DNA of 64,000 nt from contig OU696590.1 of NCBI GenBank assembly GCA_916048095.2, forward strand, positions 6,231,552 through 6,295,551. Direction: 5' to 3'. Positions 1-10,730 of this stretch are shown piece by piece. Source of the stretch: Sacculina carcini (lineage: Eukaryota > Arthropoda > Thecostraca > Sacculinidae). The translations under genes and the position numbers were made by a program. The notes under the pieces were generated by a model, which ran no database searches, was not told the origin of the DNA, and worked only from the letters and a program-made list of their open reading frames with translations. Every line of letters begins with the position of its first letter. Position 1 is the stretch's first letter.

Positions 1-281
1 CACTCCTCCCGATACTCTGTATCAACACATCTGCTCTTCACATCCCACTCACTGGGGCTCTCTCAAACAGGTCACTCCCAAACTCTATCTCTATCTCAGC
101 TTCTCCCTCTCTCTCTCGTTATTTGCACGTACATAGGCGAAAACCATGTTCACATATGGAATTAATGATGTTAGTTTAGTTATGTTAATATCGTTATTAA
201 GATGTATTAGTTGTATGTTAAATAGGTTCTGCTGCAGTATATACAATATATACTTGTAGAATGATTATACTAAGCCTATCG

Positions 282-615
282 TGGACTTCGTGGTGTAGTG
301 GTTAGTACACCCGCCTCACAAGCGGGAGGTCCGTGGTTCGAAACCCGGCGGAGCAGAATTTCATTGGATGAATTCTATAATCCATTAGTCCCTGTCCACC
401 CAGAAGAAAATGATGGTACCAGATATCAGTCATGAGTTGTGTCATGCATTCTGGGGAGGTGACCCTCTCTAATACGTCTTACGTCCTTGTGGTGTCATAG
501 CGTGGATAGGGTCGGTTCTGCGGTGGCAGCGAGCTGCACGGGACACACCTGTGTGTGCTCATAGGCTTCGGCTTCTTCCCGTGTAGCAGCTGTCACTTAG
601 GCATTTAATCTTTAT
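282..615 (+). mobile_element. tRNA-Val-derived SINE, copy 1
   Basis: The first ~72 bases resemble a tRNA-Val with a CAC anticodon: an A-box-like stretch (GTGTAGTGGTTAGTAC), the loop CCTCACAAG, and the B box GGTTCGAAACC. A ~250-base tail unrelated to tRNA follows and recurs almost unchanged at five other places in this window, ending near a GCAGCTGTCACTT block and an AT-rich ATTTAATCTTT. A conserved non-tRNA body makes this a SINE, not a working tRNA gene. It lies upstream of the zinc-finger exons. Confidence 0.85.
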
Positions 616-747
616 CGTATAAACTGAATAGGTTCTTAGGTATTTTCTGTGTTGTCACATTTTTTAAAATCAGCAGTCATTTCTCGCCAGCTTCCTGAAT
701 TATCGAATTCTTGCAACTAGATTAGGCAAATACATTTAGATATCTAT

Positions 748-942
748 CTATTTCTCTATCGCACATACTGTTGAACAAGAATGGGCAACTTTCCGAATAT
801 AGGTTTTTTCCTGTAAAATTTTTTTAAAAAAATAGATAAACATATAGATAATTTCCTGTAATTTTTCACAAGAAGATTTGCACCCTTTAGGAGACAGGCT
901 TGCACCCGCGGTTATAAACCCTTGCCTTATGAGGACTTCTGT

Positions 943-979
<37 letters not shown>

Positions 980-1030
980 GTGATGTAATAGCGTTTATTG
1001 CACTCCACGAATGGCTTTTCAGTACAATTT
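748..1030. repeat. (GT)n microsatellite and AT-rich spacer
   Basis: A pure GT tract sits near 940-976 in otherwise AT-rich DNA. The open frames across it on the minus strand code only for His-Thr repeats and have no coding character. I see no gene between the SINE and the first zinc-finger exon. Confidence 0.7.
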
Positions 1031-1237
1031 CATTCACACACACAGCACACACACATGTTCTTAAATAATCAATTGACGCGCGAGACAACAGAACAACACT
1101 CTTCATAAACGAACAACTCTGAAAAGATAGCAGGTATAACGCACAATATATATTATAGTATTATATAAGCCGAAACCATATTCACTTAATAATTTGCTCA
1201 AATATTCCGTACAGAAATGTTGTGTGTATGTGCTTGT

Positions 1238-1301
1238 GTGTGATGTGTGTGTGTCTGCGCTTGATTGTGTATGTGTATGACTCTTGTGCTTGAGTGTGTG
1301 C

Positions 1302-1387
<86 letters not shown>

Positions 1388-1634
1388 ATGTGTGTGAGCG
1401 CTTTTGAGACCCTCAGATGAAAAGCGCGATATAAATGTCTTAATATAATGTTGTGTGTGTGTTTGTGTCTGTGTGTGTGTGTGTGTGTGTGTGTCTGTCT
1501 GCGCGTGATTGTGTATGTGTATGACTCTTGTGCTTGAGTGTGTGTGTGTTGTGTGTGTGTATGTGAGATCGCTTTTGATACCTTCAGATGAAAAGCGCGA
1601 TATAAGTGTCTTAATGTAACGTTGTGTGTGTGTG

Positions 1635-1691
<57 letters not shown>

Positions 1692-1700
1692 GTGCTTGTG
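1238..1700. repeat. Duplicated ~60-bp motif linked by (GT)n tracts
   Basis: Two copies of the same arrangement follow each other (about 1238-1452 and 1496-1633). Each has a TGATTGTGTATGTGTATGAC block, a GT tract, then a GATGAAAAGCGCGATATAA block. The GT tract is long in the first copy (about 1302-1387) and short in the second. This looks like a tandem duplication whose internal microsatellites then diverged in length. The GT tract continues up to the splice acceptor at 1710. Confidence 0.75.
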
Positions 1701-1710
1701 TGTGTGTCAG

Positions 1711-4077
1711 TGTGTGATGTGTGGATACACAAGTGACCGCACATCGGCTGTACGGCGTCACATGACTAATGTTCACCAGCTAGACGCCAGCGGTCGCTGT
1801 ATGCCACCCGACCACAAGTGTCCTCATTGCACCTTCGTCACGCACTCGCTGGACAAGTTCAAGGTCAGCGGGCCATTATAATTCCTCTTGTTATCAATAT
1901 TATCAATTGCAGTGGCAAATCCTGTAGCATGGGGGAAGAGTGCAAGTGCACTATTACCACCCTGAAGTAAATTATGGATAAAAAATAGAATTATCAAATT
2001 ATATGGTTAAATAAATGAAACATTGGCACATTCAGAGCAACAATTGCCGATAACAAATACATTCACACATTCATCGCAAAAACATTCACACACACGCACA
2101 CACATACACACTGTTTTCCAATACCCCACTAATTGTGCTGTCATTTGAATTTGAACAATAATTAAACGGACGTTTATGTTTAATTAAGAACTCTTCCGAC
2201 AAAAATGCGTTTTTTCTCAACACAAATTAATTTAACAACAGGACAAATTAGAGATATCAAAAACGTAGATTATTTGAAAGATTCCAATAGACACTTTGAC
2301 ATGAATAAAGTAAAAAATGTTTGCCGATATAAATTGTAGTGTTGTTGTTTGTGAACCAGAATATTACATACAATTAAGTTTCATATTTGTCTTTCTTTCA
2401 TACAAACTCCACGCTTAGGATCTTCATTGTGTATGTATCTATTTCTGTGTGTGTGTGTATGTATGTATTTCTGTGTGCGTGTGTGTGTGTCTGTATATTT
2501 GTGTGCATCTCTGTGTGTGTGTTTATATGTGTGCACATATATATCTGTGTGTATGTATGTCTGTGTGTGTGTATGTAGTTGCACGTGCAACAGCAGCACG
2601 GAGCCGGCAAGAGGTTCAAGTGTGGCCAGTGCAATTACAGCAGTGTTGCCAAACAGGCCGTACAGAAGCACCAGCTGATTGTTCACTCCACTGACAGACC
2701 GTATCATTGTGAAATATGCGGCTTCAGGTGTGAATGCCACTTGTTCAAGTCTGGGACTGTATTTATACGATAATCATAACGTACAAACAACGCTGTAACA
2801 CAAACGAGCCGAAAACGGCTCAGTAGGCTAAGCAGACGACCCACTCTCGATGCCCCACTGCTAGCGCTAGGCAGACGACCCACTCTCTACTGACCCTCCC
2901 TCCTCTACCCCCCACACACACTCCCCCCGTGTCATGACTATGTCAGTGGTTCTCAACCTTTTCTCTCTCACTGATTCCCCACTTCTTCTTAATGAGTCAT
3001 ATCTTCATTTTCCACACAACAGCGCTGATAAATTCAATAAATTCAGTTGTTACATCAAAGTAAATATCAAGAGGTCATAAGAAACAAAAATATACGAGTT
3101 TTAATTAATAAAAAAACACACATAGTTGTCCTGTCCTGTCCGACCTTTAGCTTCCCACTTGGCAACTCTTCCATTCCCCACCAGACAGGGGGAATCCACA
3201 CACACAGTTTGAGAACCACTGGTCTATGTGATGGTGTAGACTTTAATACAGGAGCTGTTTGATAAACACTGAATTTTTTTAGAGAAAATATCTGTTGTTT
3301 CTATGCTTTACATATTCTCCTGACAAAAAACAACGTATAAAAAACTTAAATTACCTTTAAACTGAAAACTGACTGCTGACAGAACCACTGTTTTATGCGT
3401 ATGTATGGATGCGTGTGTATATGGGCGTAAATCCTGGGGGTATATTACTCTCCGACATATTGGCTGGGAGGTATGAATATGCAATTGTACCACCCCGAAG
3501 AATTCTGCTGAGTTCAGTTCATTTGAGGATATAATATAATCAAAATTAGCATAGCAAAAAAGTAACAACACGCATACAAACGTGTGTGTATGCAATTATA
3601 TGTAATATACTTTTCATTGAGGTATCTGTGTGTTGTAATTGACTAGGCATAAAATGGTTGAGGATGCCATGTAATTGACCAACTGAGTCAACTTTGAACA
3701 CTAATGCATGATGGCTGTCATCCACCCTTGAGAACCTCGACACAAATCTACACCCTTGCATATGTATGTGCGTGTGTGCGTGTTTCAGAGCGGCCACACT
3801 GTCACGTATTTCACGACACCGCCGTTCTCACACGCAGGAGCGGCCGTATTCATGTCGCGTGTGTGGCGCGCGCTACACGGAGGCGCGCCGCTTGCGCGAA
3901 CACGTGCACGACAAACATGGCGCGGCTGCGACGAGCGGCGGCGCAGCATGTGCGTCGGCGGCGGTCGTGGCGCGGTTCACGTGCGCCGTTTGTGGCGTCA
4001 CCTTTCGCCGCCGCGATAATATGCGCAAACATGTCATTTGCAAGCATCCCAATCACACTGGCGAAGGAATCGCCTGA
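1711..4077 (+). CDS. C2H2 zinc-finger protein, last three exons
   Basis: Exons 1711..1863, 2579..2727 and 3789..4077 join in frame, each bounded by AG and GT, and end at TGA. Together they encode six C2H2 fingers of the C-x2-C-x12-H-x3/4-H type. Finger 2 is completed only when exon 1 joins exon 2, and finger 4 only when exon 2 joins exon 3, which supports the splice model. Fingers 1-4 are close together. Fingers 5 and 6 (starting CRVC and CAVC) are separated by an Ala/Gly/Ser-rich linker. The C-terminus is short. Such proteins bind DNA in the nucleus. I do not recognise the orthologue. The start is missing: the first exon seen opens directly after a (TG)n acceptor, and no upstream coding exon is visible in 1-1700. 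Confidence 0.85.
1903..1964 (+). repeat. Unclassified ~75-bp interspersed repeat, copy a
   Basis: The block CAGTGGCAAATCC then GTAGCATGGGGGAAGAGTGC then AAGTGCACTATTACCACCCTG recurs at 8890-8980 (+), 21260-21345 (-) and 34958-35055 (+). This copy lies 40 bp inside the intron after the first zinc-finger exon. It carries the near-palindrome AGTGCAAGTGCACT. Confidence 0.75.
2944..3221. mobile_element. hAT-type MITE, copy A
   Basis: The left end is CAGTGGTTCTCAACCTTTT and the right end is its inverse (GAGAACCACTG), a typical hAT terminal repeat. The 8-bp flanks GACTATGT and GTCTATGT differ at one base and fit an 8-bp target duplication. There is no coding capacity. The body matches 9630-9899 and 23714-23991 in the opposite orientation. 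It lies in the intron before the last zinc-finger exon. Confidence 0.85.
3421..3770 (-). repeat. ~330-bp interspersed repeat, copy 1
   Basis: On the minus strand this runs from a GGGTGTAGATTTGTGTCGAGG end, through a GATGACAGxCATCATGCATTAG block and an internal CA-rich spot, to a GGGGGTATA end. The same unit is at 9236-9582 (+) and 30520-30862 (-). All copies carry a short CA/GT tract at the same internal position. Confidence 0.75.
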
Positions 4078-5890
4078 TTCAACGCCGTTGTAGTCAAGTA
4101 TTATGGCATTCACTTACAGCTTAGAGCTTCTCAACCTTTTGATGGTTGCATATCACGCAAATAAATTATCAAATATGGTCCCATAATATCTACCTGACTA
4201 TCTAATATCTCCCATAATATCTACTAACTAACAAATAATTATAATAATAACTAACAAATAATTATCACCAATCTTCTATTATTTGCCCGTATGTCTTCCA
4301 GATCCACGAGTATTTCAATCGCTCGATGAATTTACTGTACTTTATATACGAATTATTAGCAAAAAACGTAACTATGGATACTTTTATTTTTTGCCAAAAG
4401 GAGAGGATATAAGGATACAAGGATATAATTGCGTTTTATTATAAAAAAATCGAGTCCCAGACCCCGGCCTTGGATATCATACCTTCGAGGGGTTATGAAA
4501 GAATGCCATATGTATACTTAGAGGATTGCGCATCCTTTACAAGAAGCGAACCTAGACGTTTTATTTGAGGAAGACAATGTCAGGTGCTTATACATAGATA
4601 TTCATAACAAAAATAGATGAACGTGGACCTCGTATAAAAACTGTTTCATACACAGTTTACCTCATATATTAATACGAAAATATAAATAACAATATATATT
4701 GTCACGCATGACTAAAAGACAAAGATAAACTCAACAACACGTGAAAATATGTTTTGTAAGTTCAGAACTTAGAATTGCATTTTTAATTTTTGTTGGTGGG
4801 GAGTCTCAGTTCTTAGTGCGTGACTTCTTATACAGATGAGCAGAATTTTTGCAATGCGAAGCTGACGGAATCTGATCCTCCGTTTGCTCAAGCTATTTTT
4901 TATATTAATAATAGTTGAGTAAATATAAATATGTGTGTGTTGTTACTGGTATTGTTGTTATTGTTGATGTTACTGCCTTGGATTCAGTCACAATTATCCC
5001 CACAACACTGTGGACAACACTACTATCTTACTTCTGTGATATTTGATGTGTTTATGTGTGTGTGTGGGACATAAATGATCTATAATAATGTGTGTATGAT
5101 TTCGTATTGACGTCTCGACAATATATCGCAATATATTTTCATCTGACGTGTTTGTTACTCAACAAGCTCGTATGTATGTATGTGTGTGTATCTGGTTCAT
5201 AACACACCCAAGACTGTGATAAAATTCTGTAATGCAAAATACACAATTGAGGTAAGCAATATCAGATGTCGTTTTGACCAGACACACAAACAATTCAATG
5301 TTCAATGACACCCGGGACATCACAAATACTCGCTTGATTCGTGTACAACACAGGTTTGATCATAGTTTAGATGGCCCACCAAACTTTCTTTCCTTTCAAG
5401 TTCCTTTATATGCGTGATATTGCACAATAAAAACACAAAATTTGCAAGCAATGGAGATTCGTCGAACATTCACTCACTTGACGAAAAAACACAGTAAAAT
5501 CCAGGTGGAATAGTTTAGAAGAATCAAATTAGCGGCTAAACTTTCAACAAATATTTTATGCAGCAAATTATCGTGTTTTTACGACTAGAAAACATACATA
5601 AAATACACATTTTAACTAAAATATTTTTCTGTATTCTTAAAAGTGATCAATATTTTCAGTAAAAGCTAATGCGTTGAACAAATTCTGAATTATCCATATT
5701 CTTTTGCATCGTCGTGTGTCTGTGTGTGTGCGTATGTCATATAATTGCTTCCTGTGTAAGAAAATAAAGTATTAAATTCATACATCTTATAATCCTGTGT
5801 GTCTATAGTAGCAATAACACAGTACAAGGTAGAAAAGCTCAAAATTTCGCCCGACCAACACAAACGCACGCACAAGAGACCACTTAATTT
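4078..5890. other. AT-rich intergenic region
   Basis: Between the zinc-finger stop and the oxidase stop I find no exon. About 4130-4360 is a repeat that recurs at about 7675-7870 (GATGGTTGCATA, then TTTGCCCGTATGTCTTCCAG, then CGATGAATTTACTG). An AATAAA at 4160-4165 could serve the zinc-finger gene, but it lies inside that repeat. The rest is AT-rich sequence with a few short TG tracts. Confidence 0.6.
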
Positions 5891-6441
5891 CTAGAGTTCT
5901 TGATGTGGCGACGCCGACGCAGTTGTGGCGGACGGCGCGTGCTTGCCATGATGCCTGAACACCAGATTGGCCACATTTTTGGCGGCAATCAGCGACATTT
6001 CAATGGCGGACGCGGCTGTTTCAATGGCGCTGGTGTAATAAACGCCTGGACGCAAAAGAAACCGCGCCTTCCGCCACAAGCCCGAGCCTTGGTCGCTCGT
6101 CTCGCTTGCCTGTGTGTTAAAGCCCGAGCCATATTCGGGGTAGGCGAGCCAGCTGGTTGTTTGCACGTGTTTGATTGAGGCAAAGATGTTGTCTTTCAGC
6201 CAGGTGTTCGAAAGAGGACGAGGTGAAAACACTTTATAAACAGAACCGTTGACATGCGCTGCATTCTCACCAGATTCCTACATTCAAACACACACACACA
6301 CACATGCATACACATGTACAGTAATATGACAAACTAAATATACATATGATTACATACACGAATACAAGAGAATACTCTGAATATACCGAATCATACACAC
6401 ACACACATACGTACATACACAGTACATAAATTGTCTTGTAA

Positions 6442-6473
<32 letters not shown>

Positions 6474-9400
6474 TGAGTGACACCTGGTCGTGGGCGGTAG
6501 TGATAGGATGTAGGGCGCCAACAGAATTGAAGTCTGTACATTGTGCAGTACACAATGTATCATCAACTTGCGCAAATACACTGCCACTTCTCAACTAAAC
6601 CAAAAACACGCACACACACATACATACACATAACTGAAAACTAAACATTTTAAAAATTGTACGTGTAAACTGAAAACTAGACATATTAATTTTTTTACGT
6701 GTTAATCGTATAATTTATACTTTTTTCGTCAATATATGCTGAATTAGTGAAGTAAAACACGAAGTTATATTTTCTTAGATTTATATTTTGATTATTTCAT
6801 TATTGAAGACCACAAATTTCTAGATATTGTATAAAAAAGACAGAAAAATCAACAGATATGCAAACAACAAATACAGATCAACACTACCTCTCCCTGAACG
6901 AAAGCCACACTCAAATTATGATATTGTCCGGGAAATACAGGCGTTTCCGGCAGTCGCAGCCATTCAATTGAGCCTGGATGATCTGACGTCATCGGGGCGG
7001 CCACAACTATGACGTCATACTCACGCTGCCGCCGCTTCTTCTCGCCCTGTGATTGGTGCCGGATTGATGACGTCACAATATACCGCCCATCTGGTATAAA
7101 CGAACAAGTCTGATATGTGATGGTGTAACAGCTATCAAAAACAACATTTTGTGAAAAACAGTAATTAATTTATACAGCATATTTGATAATTATATAATAT
7201 TACATATATATATATATATATATATTTAATAATTTGTTATAACAAGCAACATAAATTAATTTTACTTGATTTTAACCCGGTTTTATCATTATATATAGTT
7301 TTAGCATTGTATGATTGGTGAAAAAAATGTATTTTTGAAGCTGAAAATCAAGTGGATTTAGCTTAAAGTGAGGTTCAAGTATTTATCACAGGGATTTGTT
7401 GAGTAATCATTGTGAAGAGTGGATGAAACCATTGAAGACCACTTGCCTGTCGACGGCTCGACTGACAACACTTGTTCCTGTATCAAGTCGGCCCGGGAGC
7501 GCCGCAGAGCCAGAGTTGCCAGTTGTTTGTTGCCAGACGCGACACAGGTCAACTCACTGCTCGCACCGGCCAATGCAACCATTCCTGGTCTCAACACGCA
7601 TATATAAGTGCAACATGGATAAATAAAAACCACACATAAGCGGACTACAAAGCAACACGCATATCAGATGTTATTTATCTTTTTGATGGTTGCATACTCC
7701 TAGATGAGCTGTCCAAAATGGTCCCATAAGACCTACCTGGCTTTACTTGACTGTTCAACAAATAATTATCACAAATCTTCTGTTATTTGCCCGTATGTCT
7801 TCCAGATCCACGAGTTCTTCAATCACTCGATGAATTTACTGTAACTTATATACAAATTACTAGAAGAAAAAAACATAACCATTGATAATTGTATGATTAA
7901 TAAACCGTTATTAATTGATACCTGTACCAAGAAATCATGTTAAGACACCTGGATTTTGGTTCTCCCATACTTCCAAGGGGTATATATAGCCGCATTGGTT
8001 AACAAGTTCTGGTGTAAATCCCCGCAGTGTGATGGGGATTACTGTCAGTGGCAATATGTTGTACCAACTAGCGCCGGCATTGTCACAGACTGGCCGTAAT
8101 TGACTCGAACAGCGGCTGCCGCCAACTCGTCAATGATCGCCTGCCGAAATCCGTTCATTCTGACATGTAAAACACACAAGTGCACACACACACACACACA
8201 AACACAAACACTAGCACACAAGTACAGAGACACATACAACACATACACACAAAAGTACAGACACACACACACAAACACACAAGTACAGACACGCAAACAA
8301 CACATACACACAAGTACACACACAAGTACACACTCACACACAAAACACTAACACAGGCACACATAAACAAAAAAGTACACACACACACACACCTATGTTT
8401 GAGTATTCCGTTCATTCTGACATACAAACACACAAGTACACACAAATACTAGCACACAAGTACAGACACACAAACAACACACACACACACACACACACAA
8501 AACACGAACACAAACACACTCACATTTGAGTTCAGAAACGGACGCACAGATGAGAGCCACACAGAGAGAGAGAGAGAGAGTTAAAGAGAGGAAGAGAGCA
8601 AACAGCCAGTCAAAATGAGAATTTATCACTGACAATCCACGGGAATGAAGGATGTTATTAGTATTATACATTAGTTAACCTATAATCTCACAGTGATTCA
8701 ATATTTGATCACCTGAAAATAACCGTGGTTTGTATTTTTTTTTGTCTATATTACCACAAATATTTATTTAATAATTGGGCTATATTTATGAAGAACGTTT
8801 CATTTTGATATCAACGCTATATTTTCACACAAAAAATTATTTAAATGAATTGATATACCAGCTAAAAAATGATAAATATATTTTTATTATTATTAATTAC
8901 AGTGGCAAATCCAGTAGCATGGGGGAAGAGTGCAAGTGCACTATTACCACCCTGTGTGCGGTCACTCCATGTGTGTATTGGTAAGCTAACCAAAACAGAT
9001 ATAGATAAATAGTTTGAGAAAAACGTGCTTAGTTAGTATGTGATCTCAAGCGACACGCAAAAACTCACTTGAGATGCTGTACCAGAGGCACATTGAGCAA
9101 ATGCAACATGGAAGGGTGCATGGACGATACGAGTTGAACAACCGACTCGAAGCTAGCCCCTGTGTCCAGATGTTCGTATACGCTACAAGATCCGACACAC
9201 ATACACACACACACTCACACACACACACACACAAGGGTGTAGATTTGTGTCGAGGTTCTCAAGGGAAGATGACAGTCATCATGCATTAGTGTTCAAAGTT
9301 GACTCAGTTGGTCAATTGCATGAGATCCTCAACCATTTTATGCCTAGTCAATTACAACACACAAATACCTCAATGAAAAGTATATTACATATAATTGCAC

Positions 9401-10698
9401 ACACACACACATACACATTTGTCGTGTAATGTTATTATTTGCTATGCTAATTTTGATGACAATATACCCAATAAATGAACTGAACTCAGTAGAATTATCG
9501 GGGGGTATAATTTCATATTCATACCCCCAGAGTCCATTTGTCGGGGGGTATATACCCCGAGGATCAACGCCAATGCATGGAGAATAATACCCAGCTAAGT
9601 ATTATAGAAATGACAAATTTTGGCTAGGTCAGTGGTTCTTAAGCTGTGTGGGGAATTTCCCTGTCTGGTGGGGAATAGAAGAGTTGCCAAGTGGGAAGCT
9701 AAAGGTCGCACAGAACAGGACAACTATGTGTGTGTTTTTATCAATTAAAAGTCGTTGATTTTTGTTTCTAATGACCTCTAATGACATTTACTTTGATGTA
9801 ACAACTGAATTTATTGAATTTATCAGCGCTTTGTGTTGTGGAAAATGAAGAGATGGGGAGAAGTGGGGAATCAGTGAGAAAAAAGGTTAAAAACCACTGG
9901 CATAGGGTAATACCGCGAGAATTTGTCGATATAGTTTGTGATGAGACGATTGAGACGTATTATATCGTAGCCGTAGCGCCAGAACAGGCTGCCTGTGGTG
10001 ATCCACGACCAACGAGAGCTGCCAAACAACAGTTGCTGACCGTCAGTGATGCCAAATGTGTCGCCAGAACTGGCACAATGTTTCAAACCTACACACGCAC
10101 ACATACACACATACACAACATAAAAATATCATGTAATGATGAGATCGGGAGAAAATATTTGGTAAATCAATTCATTCAAGATAGGTTGATTCTCATTGAT
10201 GGTAAAATTCATTGAGTAATAAATCATGATTGATTTGGTGTCAAAATAACGCCAAAAATGGCAATAATTCAATAAAACTCAAATAGACGATCGTTCAAGA
10301 CGACTCAGACACAATACTTTCATATTAACCACTCATGTGTTCACTCATATTTATTTAAGAATGTAAGCATGACAGGGCAATAACCGACTAGATATCTGTC
10401 TGTCTTTAGTAGTTCTTTTACGAAACGGCGAAATAATTCAAATTCACCCACCCAACCTCCCACTACAAGGGTAATTGGTAATTTTTCTGGGCAAGATATT
10501 CTAAGGCAAATTTATCAGGAAAGATCTTCACTAGAGAAATTTTCCGCGCAGGAAGAAAAAGCATTATCAAGTGGGATAAGTGGGTTTGAAATGCGAGCGG
10601 TAATGATATAATAATGCTGGTGTTTACCGAATTCGCGCATCAGTTGAATGGCGTATTTATTACGCAAGTGAATAACCGCCCCACCAGACTCATACCTG

Positions 10699-10730
<32 letters not shown>

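Noticed and set aside
282-360. Functional tRNA-Val genes at the six tRNA-like heads
   Set aside because: Each full head is followed by the same ~250-bp non-tRNA body and has mismatches in the stems, so they are SINE heads.
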